DNA of 11,830 nucleotides, taken from Chloroflexota bacterium. Lineage in GTDB: Bacteria > Chloroflexota > Ktedonobacteria > Ktedonobacterales > Ktedonobacteraceae. The notes beneath the pieces were generated by a model. The model was not told the origin of the DNA and did not search any database. It saw only the letters and a list, made by a program, of their open reading frames with translations. Both the position numbers and the translations under genes were made by a program. The stretch spans positions 1-11,830 of the forward strand of contig CADDYT010000179.1 in the NCBI GenBank assembly GCA_902810755.1, written 5' to 3'. Positions 1 to 6,436 of this stretch are shown here, piece after piece. How positions within the stretch are numbered: the first letter of the stretch is position 1; each line of letters opens with the position of its first letter.

Positions 1-2
1 GC

Positions 3-2120
3 CTGGCGCTAGATTACGCGCACCAGCATGATACGGTTCACCGCGACATCAAACCGGCCAATATCTTGCTCGATGAGCGCAACACGGCCCGTAACCCGAT
101 GGGCGAACCGATCCTCTCAGACTTCGGGCTGGCCAAATTGCTGGGTGGAGCAACACATACTGCTACCGGCACTGTATTTGGCACCCCGCTCTACATCTCC
201 CCCGAACAGGTGCAGAACCGCCCGGTAAGCAACCGCACGGACATCTACTCGCTGGGCGTCGTCCTCTACGAGATTTTCAGCGGCAGGCCGCCGTTCCAGG
301 GCGAATCGCTGAGCGGCATCATGATACAACACCTGCTGGACACGCCACCAGACCCACGCGAATTTAACCCGCAATTGCCGGGGGCATTGATCCCTGTACT
401 CATGAAAGCCCTGGCAAAAAATCCACAGGATCGTTACGCCAGCACAGCAGCTATGACCGCTGCCGTTGCGGAGGCATTCGGGTTGGCGGTCCCTGAAGAA
501 CTGAAAGCAGCCCTGGCCACACAGGGCGAGGCAGATAGCTCGGCATATCGAACGCAGGTATCTGCACCGTCCCAGGCAGGTTCATCCCCTGCCCCCCGGA
601 CACCCGACATTGCTCAGGCACCTACCGTTTATAGCAATCCCAATACGCCAGATTCGGCACCGGCGGTCGGAGAGGCGGTGAGCGAGCCGATCAACCTGCC
701 AGATTCCGACGCACAATTGACGCAGAGAGCAGGCACAACTCCAGACGACCCAACAGTCTTGAAACCGGCAGCCTCGGAGCAGACCGGTGAGCGGCAGTAC
801 CAGACGGCGGCCTCGCAACCCACAGTACAATCACTGCCACAAGTACCCGTAACGCCCTCGTTTTATCCTCCGGCAGAAGCTGTCCAGCCGCGTCCAGTAG
901 CGGCTCCGCCTCCACCGGCGACGCCGGTGCCAGCCACAGCGCCGACGCCGCCATCACCGGCAAGAGGCAGAATTAGCAGGAGGCTGACCATCGCCTTGAT
1001 TGCGCTGGTGGTTCTCCTGCTGGCAGGCGGAGGGCTGGCCGCATTTCTTACTTTCAGTCGTGGCCCGGCCTCGACCGCCAGCGTCGGATCAGCATTCTTC
1101 GTCAGCAGCAATCAGGTCAATACGACCTCAAATGCTGGCAGCAATGATGAGTTCCAGATAACCCTGCACAACATTCCCGCTTCCCAGTCTGGCAATAGCT
1201 ATTATGCCTGGCTGCTGCCCGATAAGAACAATCCCGAAGCAAATTCTCTCCTGCTGGGAAGATTGACGGTCAACAACGGCAACATAAACTTCTTCTATCA
1301 AGGGGACAACCAGCACACTAATCTGCTGGGCATCACCAGCCAGTTCCTTATTACCAAGGAATCATCCAATGTGATGCCCACAATACCCTCGCCCGATAAG
1401 AACACCTGGCGCTATTACGCTGAGATTCCGCAGACGCCGGGTGCGGGTAACCCGCCATACAGCCTGCTCGACCATCTGCGCCACCTGCTGGCAAAGGACC
1501 CCGACCTGCAAAAAGTTAACCTGCAAGGCGGCTTAAATGTCTGGGCCTACCGGAATATCCGGCAGGTTTCCGCATGGGCGAACGACGCCAGCAATGACTG
1601 GAATCTGAAGAATTATAACTCGGTCTACAACAAAGCCATAGATATCCTGGACTACCTGGATGGCAACTCTGAGGTAAGGCAAGATGTGCCGCAAGGTATA
1701 AAAATTCCGGCAGAGGCGACATTTGCAGAGATTGGCCTGCTGCAATTCAACCAGTTACAGAACCCACCCGGCTACCTGAATCACATTGCCCTGCACCTGA
1801 ACGGAGTCCTGGACTCTCCCGGCTCAACGCAGTACCAGCGCCAGTTAGCAACACAGATCAATACCGGCATCGAGAACGAGCAAAACTGGCTGGGGCAGGT
1901 ACGCAAGGATGCTGCGCAACTGGCGCATATGAACAACAACCAGCTGGCACAGCAATCCACGCTCATGCTCATCAATGATATGATCACCCAGGCAACCAAC
2001 GCCGTCCAGGGCTTTAACAACCCCTCCACCGGCGCACTGGAAGAAGGCTATTCACAGATCTACCTGCAGATACAGAAGCTGGCTACTTTTGATGTGAAGC
2101 CGTATACAGGCGGCCAGTAA
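3..2120 (+). CDS. Membrane Ser/Thr protein kinase (PknB-like), 5' end outside the window
   Basis: Protein kinase that phosphorylates Ser/Thr on cytoplasmic targets. The reading frame is open from the window edge, so the N-lobe (glycine loop, ATP lysine) is missing here only because of the cut; 705 residues are visible. Seen directly: catalytic loop HRDIKPAN at 39-62 (catalytic Asp codon 45-47), DFG at 120-128, then GTPLYISPEQV, where SPE stands in for APE. A TTG at 66 lies inside the catalytic loop and is not the start. The kinase domain ends near visible residue 160. A Pro/Thr/Gln/Ala-rich, probably disordered cytoplasmic linker runs to about residue 325, followed by one membrane helix (about 984-1052) preceded by Arg residues. 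The roughly 350-residue outside part begins with a beta-rich stretch containing YYAWLLPD and LLLGRL, reminiscent of the RskA anti-sigma-K outer domain (inference), then a helical part I do not recognise. The kinase assignment is certain; the ligand and targets are unknown. Confidence 0.95.
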   Translation: MALDYAHQHDTVHRDIKPANILLDERNTARNPMGEPILSDFGLAKLLGGATHTATGTVFGTPLYISPEQVQNRPVSNRTDIYSLGVVLYEIFSGRPPFQGESLSGIMIQHLLDTPPDPREFNPQLPGALIPVLMKALAKNPQDRYASTAAMTAAVAEAFGLAVPEELKAALATQGEADSSAYRTQVSAPSQAGSSPAPRTPDIAQAPTVYSNPNTPDSAPAVGEAVSEPINLPDSDAQLTQRAGTTPDDPTVLKPAASEQTGERQYQTAASQPTVQSLPQVPVTPSFYPPAEAVQPRPVAAPPPPATPVPATAPTPPSPARGRISRRLTIALIALVVLLLAGGGLAAFLTFSRGPASTASVGSAFFVSSNQVNTTSNAGSNDEFQITLHNIPASQSGNSYYAWLLPDKNNPEANSLLLGRLTVNNGNINFFYQGDNQHTNLLGITSQFLITKESSNVMPTIPSPDKNTWRYYAEIPQTPGAGNPPYSLLDHLRHLLAKDPDLQKVNLQGGLNVWAYRNIRQVSAWANDASNDWNLKNYNSVYNKAIDILDYLDGNSEVRQDVPQGIKIPAEATFAEIGLLQFNQLQNPPGYLNHIALHLNGVLDSPGSTQYQRQLATQINTGIENEQNWLGQVRKDAAQLAHMNNNQLAQQSTLMLINDMITQATNAVQGFNNPSTGALEEGYSQIYLQIQKLATFDVKPYTGGQ
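984..1052 (+). other. Single transmembrane helix of the kinase
   Basis: A run of about 23 hydrophobic residues (starting LTIALIALVVLLL) follows SRR. It separates the cytoplasmic kinase and linker from the outside domain, by the positive-inside rule. Confidence 0.85.
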
Positions 2121-2146
2121 AAAGCATCAACCTGGCAGTTGCCGGG

Positions 2147-2158
2147 GCCGGTGGCCTG
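2147..2158 (-). repeat. Partial copy of the GC-rich palindromic repeat
   Basis: GCCGGTGGCCTG is the 12-nt core of the longer repeat in inverted orientation. It can pair exactly with 2168-2179 across a 9-nt loop, giving a 12-bp GC-rich hairpin 27 bp after the kinase stop codon. It could therefore act in termination or 3' end protection of the kinase mRNA, although no T-run follows. Confidence 0.75.
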
Positions 2159-2166
2159 CGGCCCTC

Positions 2167-2197
2167 ACAGGCCACCGGCAAGGGGTGGGCCTACTCT
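2167..2197 (+). repeat. GC-rich intergenic repeat, copy A (31 bp)
   Basis: Begins ACAGGCCACCGGCAAGGGGT and ends in CTACTCT. It matches the copy at 2240-2270 in 29 of 31 positions and the complement of 2308-2338 in 30 of 31. It is direct to the former and inverted to the latter. Confidence 0.85.
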
Positions 2198-2226
2198 ACG
2201 CGGCGGCTTCGTCAGCCCTCTTGCCG

Positions 2227-2240
2227 CAGGCCGTCGGCAA
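2227..2240 (+). repeat. Degenerate partial copy of the repeat
   Basis: CAGGCCGTCGGCAA matches the repeat core CAGGCCACCGGCAA in 12 of 14 positions and abuts copy B. It suggests the element has been duplicated or eroded locally. Confidence 0.5.
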
Positions 2241-2338
2241 CAGGCCACCGGCAAGGGGTGGCCCTACTATACATGACCGCTCCACCAGCGGCACGACCGC
2301 CTCGTGGAGAGTAGGGCCACCCCTTGCCGGTGGCCTGT
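2240..2338. repeat. 99-bp palindromic element: 31-bp inverted repeats around a 37-bp centre
   Basis: The left arm 2240-2270 and right arm 2308-2338 are inverted repeats matching in 30 of 31 positions. The 37-bp centre holds two small hairpins side by side: CCGCT/AGCGG (2277-2281 with 2287-2291) and CACGA/TCGTG (2292-2296 with 2302-2306). A single strand could fold into a long stem topped by two small arms. It lies between the 3' ends of two convergent genes. The form fits a REP/BIME-like or MITE-like element. No transposase or clear target-site duplication is seen, and no T-run supports a classical terminator. Confidence 0.8.
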
Positions 2339-2405
2339 GACGGACGCGGCTTTATGCGCCTTTCCGCCCTCAACTCGATGACATAATCTTATCGTTACAG
2401 AGAGA

Positions 2406-3878
2406 TCACACCTTATAACGGTTGCGTACCAGGAAGTAGAACTGGATGGCAGCGAGAATGCCCATCACCACCAGCATGACGACCGCGTCCGGGCTACCAA
2501 AGACGGTTGGCTGACCCTTTCCCGGAACAGCAGGAACCATCAAGCCGGCGACAAATGGCACGTTTGGCTCGGTTTCGTGGAAGCCCGGTATAGAGAAGAA
2601 AGCGAAAGCAGCCAGGTAAACAAACAGGCAGGTGCCAACTACCAGCCACATACCCAGGCAGCCCAGGTTGTTTTCTCCCACGATAGCGAACTCGCGGCGC
2701 GCCACGCTCGTCCAGACGGCAGCAAGGATCAATGCGCCGCCGGTGAGCAACATAGCGATCAGGATTTCATCCGGGGCGGTATGCGTGAGCAGTGTTGCCA
2801 GAGCCAGCAAGGCTACCGTTGTAACACCGGCAATGACCACAATGTTGCGCTTCCTGCGCCAGATGACAGAGGCCCCCATCAACAGAACGAAGAAACCGCT
2901 CGTGACGACGGCATCGATGATATATCCACCCTGCTGCGAGAAACCACAGCTCTGGGGAACATCCGAGAGGCGGGCGCAGATGGTCAGGTAGTCTCCCAGA
3001 CCGATGAACGACCAGGAATGAATCCAGGCGATCAGCGGATAGATGAGCAGCCAGGCGAGCAGGAACACCACGCCAAGCTGGGCAACAAAAATGCCGACGA
3101 GGTAGAGGCCGGACATGGTACTCTTGCGCACCGGGCGCATCAGATAATGCAGGCGCAGCGCGAACGCTCCCAGCGTGCAGAAAATAGCAATGGCCAGAAT
3201 AGTATTCAGAACCGAATCGACAATCAACTGGGTTCCACTGAGGTTGCCCGAATTGATGGCATTTGCCAGCCCCTGATCGTTCACCAGGGTAAAGAAGATA
3301 ATGAAGGCGATCAGCAAGACGGCAGCAATGATAATCAGCCAGCGAATGAGGGGGGTCGTTCCCATATCACGGCGGTCAGGGTTGCGCAGTTCGCGCATGG
3401 CAAGGCCACCGTAGAACATCCAGGCTGCGCCTACCCCCAGAATAGCTGCACCGATCATCACAAAGTCAATAGAGTTATCGGGGAACCAGAGAAATTTCCC
3501 GCCGAGGACAGAAGCTGCGCTAAAGGTACCCGAAGGGAAATATTGATTGTGGGAGAACACAGCCCATAATAAGAGAACGAGACCGCCAGCAAAGACGATG
3601 AAGCCGAGCCCCACCACAATGGCCGGTGGAATGAGCGGTTTGGGGTCGAACAGAAGAACGACAATCTGAACGACCAGGAAGAAACCGATACAAACCGCGC
3701 CGAGGCCGAGCATCCCTTGCTCAAAACCAACCAGAGAGGAACTCGTCATCTCAAGGTTGATATAGGAAGGGATTTGCCCGATAAGCAAGGCGGCAATAAA
3801 GAAAAAGCCTACCGCAAAAATCAGGGCGCGTGCCCAGGAAATTCTCTCCGGCACCTCCCGTGGTTGCGCTTGTTGCAT
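2406..3878 (-). CDS. Unknown 12-helix integral membrane protein, last gene of the bc operon
   Basis: 490 residues with about 12 predicted membrane helices by hydrophobicity (roughly residues 17-35, 55-77, 81-108, 134-160, 176-199, 218-243, 257-286, 318-340, 346-365, 373-395, 407-429 and 464-484). I do not recognise the family. No CxxCH haem site, Walker box or transporter signature is visible. A longer outside loop between helices 7 and 8 carries two Cys (YLTICARLSDVPQSCGF). The start is ATG at 3876-3878, with a weak AAAGGGA upstream. The gene follows the cytochrome c-cupredoxin gene on the same strand with a 159-bp gap containing two hairpins, so it is probably co-transcribed but may be expressed differently. 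Its position suggests an accessory subunit, assembly factor or membrane partner of the bc complex (inference). It could also be an unrelated transporter. Confidence 0.85.
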   Translation of the reverse strand: MQQAQPREVPERISWARALIFAVGFFFIAALLIGQIPSYINLEMTSSSLVGFEQGMLGLGAVCIGFFLVVQIVVLLFDPKPLIPPAIVVGLGFIVFAGGLVLLLWAVFSHNQYFPSGTFSAASVLGGKFLWFPDNSIDFVMIGAAILGVGAAWMFYGGLAMRELRNPDRRDMGTTPLIRWLIIIAAVLLIAFIIFFTLVNDQGLANAINSGNLSGTQLIVDSVLNTILAIAIFCTLGAFALRLHYLMRPVRKSTMSGLYLVGIFVAQLGVVFLLAWLLIYPLIAWIHSWSFIGLGDYLTICARLSDVPQSCGFSQQGGYIIDAVVTSGFFVLLMGASVIWRRKRNIVVIAGVTTVALLALATLLTHTAPDEILIAMLLTGGALILAAVWTSVARREFAIVGENNLGCLGMWLVVGTCLFVYLAAFAFFSIPGFHETEPNVPFVAGLMVPAVPGKGQPTVFGSPDAVVMLVVMGILAAIQFYFLVRNRYKV

Positions 3879-3957
3879 GGATCGTCATCCCTTTCAACAC
3901 GTCGCCCATGCCTGTTACAACATGGCTACACGACCAGCACAATAATTCGTTTCTTGC

Positions 3958-3985
3958 GGCCGGAGCGTGAGCGTACACTCCGGCC
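3958..3985 (-). promoter_or_regulatory. Intercistronic hairpin 2 before the 12-helix protein gene
   Basis: GGCCGGAG at 3958-3965 pairs with CTCCGGCC at 3978-3985 (8 bp exact). The stem can be extended inward past one mismatch. In the operon direction it follows the hairpin at 4002-4033 and is followed by GCAAGAAACG, not a T-run, so it is more likely an mRNA stability, processing or attenuation element than a simple terminator. Confidence 0.5.
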
Positions 3986-4001
3986 TGATACCAGCAGATA
4001 C

Positions 4002-4033
4002 ATGGTATCGTGACCGGGGAGCCACGATACCAT
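4002..4033 (-). promoter_or_regulatory. Intercistronic hairpin 1 after the cytochrome c-cupredoxin gene
   Basis: ATGGTATCGTG (4002-4012) and CACGATACCAT (4023-4033) form a perfect 11-bp inverted repeat around a 10-nt loop, starting 4 bp beyond the stop codon. No T-run follows on the minus strand. It may limit read-through to the last gene or protect the upstream mRNA from 3' decay. Confidence 0.6.
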
Positions 4034-4037
4034 CTCT

Positions 4038-5012
4038 CTACGGAACAATGGTCAGTTCCGCGAGCATAGCCGGGTGATACAGACAGTAGTAGATGACTAT
4101 GTGGTTTGGATTGGCATTATAATCTGCCATCGTCACCGTGATGCTATAGGAAGCGTTGGTATTGATGGGAGTGGCCAGACCTGAGTCAAAGAGGCTCTTA
4201 TCCGGCTGCTCATTACTCACGTCGGTCCCCTTCAAAGCCGTCACGGTATGACCAACCGAGGTCTTATTCACCCAGGTAATCTTCGTTCCTACCTTGACCT
4301 TGATGTTGAGGTACTGGTAGCAGGCGGGCGTGCAGGTTTCTCCGCTCGGCGGATTGATGATATCCATGGTGACCGCCGTCTTGTTGGTCATATCAACCGG
4401 CGCGCCAAACTGCCCCGAGCTTTCCTGAGCCACTGCCGTCGCATAGCCGGAAGGGTTGCCGCTCTGGATCAGCGTTGGCACACTGGTAAAGCCATTTGGG
4501 GCGCCCGGGTAATTCTTTGCGACGTAGCTGGGGTCGGACGAACGGATGAGATCAAACAAATAGGAAATCTGGGTACTTGTCAGCGGCCCGCCATAATCCT
4601 GGCTCCAGGCAGGCATCAACGGCGATGTTGGATCACCGGTATTGTAAATGCCTCCGCTGATGATACGGATGAGATCATTATCACTGAATCCGTTCACCGT
4701 CGGGTTATCATTCAGTTTGGGACCGGAACGTCCCTGCCCCTTGGTTCCATGACACTGGAAACAATACTGGGCATACAGCGCGGCTCCACGCTGCACATTC
4801 GCATTGAATTGCTGCTGCTTCGCCATCGCCTCGCCATTGCTTTCCAGAATCCAGAAAACCGGGATCATGAGAGAGATGAGAGCGAGCATGATGAGCGCCC
4901 CGTACCCCGTCTTCTCCACCGCATTGGTGCGAGAACGGAACAGGTAGAGAAAAGCGCCCACCACGATCAGCAAAACAACAATGCCTATAATAGCCTGTAC
5001 GGGGTCTATCAT
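4038..5012 (-). CDS. Membrane-anchored cytochrome c fused to a cupredoxin domain (bc complex electron carrier)
   Basis: Probably takes electrons from the Rieske centre and passes them to a terminal acceptor. Numbering is from the GTG at 5018; that frame gives 326 residues. Two N-terminal helices (about 7-27 and 40-60) flank a basic loop, which puts both ends outside. A class I cytochrome c domain follows, with haem site CFQCH at 86-90 and a likely axial Met135 in PLMPAW. The C-terminal part is a cupredoxin with type 1 copper ligands His257 (GHTVTA), Cys312, His315 and Met318 (CLYHPAM). The Cys-x2-His-x2-Met spacing is that of amicyanin. I chose ATG 5010-5012 because AAAAGG lies 10 nt before it; GTG 5016-5018 is only 4 nt from that site. 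A palindrome separates it from the upstream Rieske gene. There is no cytochrome f-like gene in the operon, so this protein probably fills that place (inference). Confidence 0.92.
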   Translation of the reverse strand: MIDPVQAIIGIVVLLIVVGAFLYLFRSRTNAVEKTGYGALIMLALISLMIPVFWILESNGEAMAKQQQFNANVQRGAALYAQYCFQCHGTKGQGRSGPKLNDNPTVNGFSDNDLIRIISGGIYNTGDPTSPLMPAWSQDYGGPLTSTQISYLFDLIRSSDPSYVAKNYPGAPNGFTSVPTLIQSGNPSGYATAVAQESSGQFGAPVDMTNKTAVTMDIINPPSGETCTPACYQYLNIKVKVGTKITWVNKTSVGHTVTALKGTDVSNEQPDKSLFDSGLATPINTNASYSITVTMADYNANPNHIVIYYCLYHPAMLAELTIVP

Positions 5013-5057
5013 AAACACACGACCTTTTTTACACTATACGAAACACTGAACCAGATA

Positions 5058-5077
5058 CCCGGCTGCATGCAGCCGGG
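5058..5077. promoter_or_regulatory. Perfect 20-bp palindrome between Rieske and cytochrome c genes
   Basis: CCCGGCTGCATGCAGCCGGG equals its own reverse complement. As RNA it forms an 8-bp stem with a CATG loop, 5 bp after the Rieske stop codon. There is no T-run, so a role in mRNA processing or differential stability within the operon is more likely than full termination. A dimeric protein-binding site is the alternative. Confidence 0.6.
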
Positions 5078-5082
5078 CGATG

Positions 5083-5778
5083 TTAGCCAGCACTGCATTC
5101 CACAGTCGGAACGGGAATGATGCGCGTGGTGGGGTCGGGATGCGGAACCGTATTGTTGAGCGTCCCCGTATCGACCACCACATTATCGCCGTCGAAAGAC
5201 ATTTTCCAGCGATCCAGGCTGCGCGGCGCGGGGCCATCCAGGTACTCACCATCCACGTTGTAATGCGAGCCGTGACAGGGACACTTGAAGCTATCGCAGT
5301 CATCGCGGAAGGGGACGGTGCAGCCCAGGTGAACACACCGCTGGTAGAGCGCGACCCAGTATGTGCCATCGGAGTCCTTGACCCACCACTCATAGTTGAG
5401 CTGATCCGAAAGATTCGTCCCCTTCAGCAGGAAAGGCGTATCGGCAGCCAGGTGAATGAGGTAGGTTTTGGCGTTCTGCACATAAAAGACCGCCTTTGAG
5501 TTCAGGGTTGCTTCGGCGGGTTTGGCAGGCGTAAAGGTCGCCTTCGTTCCCACCGTCAGCGCCGAACCGAACTGGCCGGCCAGGTTGGGATAGAGCATAT
5601 AGAGCGCGCCGGCCACACTCGCGGTGGCCGAGAGGCCCCAGACGGCCAGCATGGAACGGCGGAGGAAACGACGGCGCGAGAGTCGCTGTTTCGCGATCTC
5701 TGCCGCCTCGGCCCCACCGCCATGCAAGACCTCGTACTGCTGCGGCGTTAATGGCGGCGTATTGATATCAGTTGACAT
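5083..5778 (-). CDS. Rieske iron-sulfur protein of the cytochrome bc complex
   Basis: Carries the 2Fe-2S cluster that takes the first electron from quinol at the outer quinone site. 231 residues. Cluster boxes are CVHLGC (residues 148-153) and CPCHGSHY (166-173). Ligands are Cys148, His150, Cys166 and His169, and Cys153/Cys168 should form the disulfide. The N-terminus has a twin-arginine type signal-anchor, SRRRFLRRS (34-42), followed by a hydrophobic helix (about 43-63), so export by Tat and retention as an anchor are likely. An additional Cys161 lies between the boxes and a Cys sits near the C-terminus. ATG 5776-5778 is preceded by AAAGGA at 8 nt. The upstream subunit IV stop is only 24 bp away, supporting co-transcription. 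Confidence 0.97.
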   Translation of the reverse strand: MSTDINTPPLTPQQYEVLHGGGAEAAEIAKQRLSRRRFLRRSMLAVWGLSATASVAGALYMLYPNLAGQFGSALTVGTKATFTPAKPAEATLNSKAVFYVQNAKTYLIHLAADTPFLLKGTNLSDQLNYEWWVKDSDGTYWVALYQRCVHLGCTVPFRDDCDSFKCPCHGSHYNVDGEYLDGPAPRSLDRWKMSFDGDNVVVDTGTLNNTVPHPDPTTRIIPVPTVECSAG

Positions 5779-5802
5779 CTTTTCGGTCCTTTCCAGGCGG
5801 GA

Positions 5803-6357
5803 TTACAGGTCAAAGTACAGATGCTGCCAGGGCCAGACCCAGAGCCAGCCAGGACCCCGGAAGAAGCTGCCGGCCAGCGTGACCACCGCCCAGAAGACAA
5901 CAAACATGGTAAATGTCACAATCGCGATCTTGCGGTCGGCATAGGCGCGGCTCGGATTGCGGTCGATGTATGGCAGGAGAGCCAGGGCGGTCAGCACCAG
6001 CCCGGGTACCATTACGCCGGCAGTCGTCGGCTCAAAGTAGTGCAGCAACTCCTGCAAGCCCAGGAAGTACCAGGGAGCCTTCGCCGGGTTGGGCGTGACA
6101 TTCGGGTTGGCCGGGTCCTGCAAAGGCGCGTTAATTACCAGGGCCAGCAGCGTGAGCATGACCATCACGATGGTGGCGGCAAAGAACTCGCGCACGAGCA
6201 GGTGCGGCCAGACGAAGACCGAATCTTCCAGGGGCTTCTCGACACGGGTGATCGCCTCCTGCCTGACCACCGCCAGCGTGCGATAGCGGCGCTGCGTCGC
6301 CGTCGCCGGTTGAGGCGGTGGCGCCTGCACGTTGGGATCTCTCTGTTCAATTGACAT
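5803..6357 (-). CDS. petD: Cytochrome b C-terminal subunit (subunit IV-like, PetD-type)
   Basis: 184 residues. It provides the C-terminal half of cytochrome b, including part of the quinol oxidation site. About 50 polar residues precede three membrane helices (roughly 57-77, 112-131 and 145-165), the number found in b6f subunit IV. The signature segment reads NPAKAPWYFLGLQELLHYFEP, in pieces NPAKAPWYFL (90-99) and GLQELLHYFEP (100-110). Where most cytochromes b have PEWY this protein has APWY (94-97), so the usual glutamate is absent at that position. ATG 6355-6357 is chosen; a weak AGAGAGG lies upstream. It follows the cytochrome b6-like gene after 79 bp. The split of cytochrome b into two genes is the b6-type arrangement, also seen in Gram-positive menaquinol:cytochrome c reductases. 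Confidence 0.93.
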   Translation of the reverse strand: MSIEQRDPNVQAPPPQPATATQRRYRTLAVVRQEAITRVEKPLEDSVFVWPHLLVREFFAATIVMVMLTLLALVINAPLQDPANPNVTPNPAKAPWYFLGLQELLHYFEPTTAGVMVPGLVLTALALLPYIDRNPSRAYADRKIAIVTFTMFVVFWAVVTLAGSFFRGPGWLWVWPWQHLYFDL

Positions 6358-6436
6358 TTTCAGGTATCCTCTCTATTCGAGCGAGCTATGAACACCATAC
6401 CAGTCTACTCTACTGCAAACGAACAGATTACCTGTA

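Noticed and set aside
66..68. TTG at 66 as a start of the kinase gene
   Set aside because: The frame is open to the window edge and encodes HRDIKPAN before this codon, so the true start lies outside the window.
2240..2338. Classical rho-independent terminator for the convergent genes
   Set aside because: The stem is strong but neither strand has a T-run after it, so I list it as a repeat element with only a possible termination role.
2577..3569. 330-codon open frame on the plus strand
   Set aside because: Antisense to the 12-helix protein. Its product is rich in Gln/Asp/His/Arg without any motif, as expected from the complement of a hydrophobic coding sequence.
4248..5120. 290-codon open frame on the plus strand
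   Set aside because: Antisense to the cytochrome c-cupredoxin gene, whose haem and copper motifs are unmistakable; no ribosome site or protein-like pattern.
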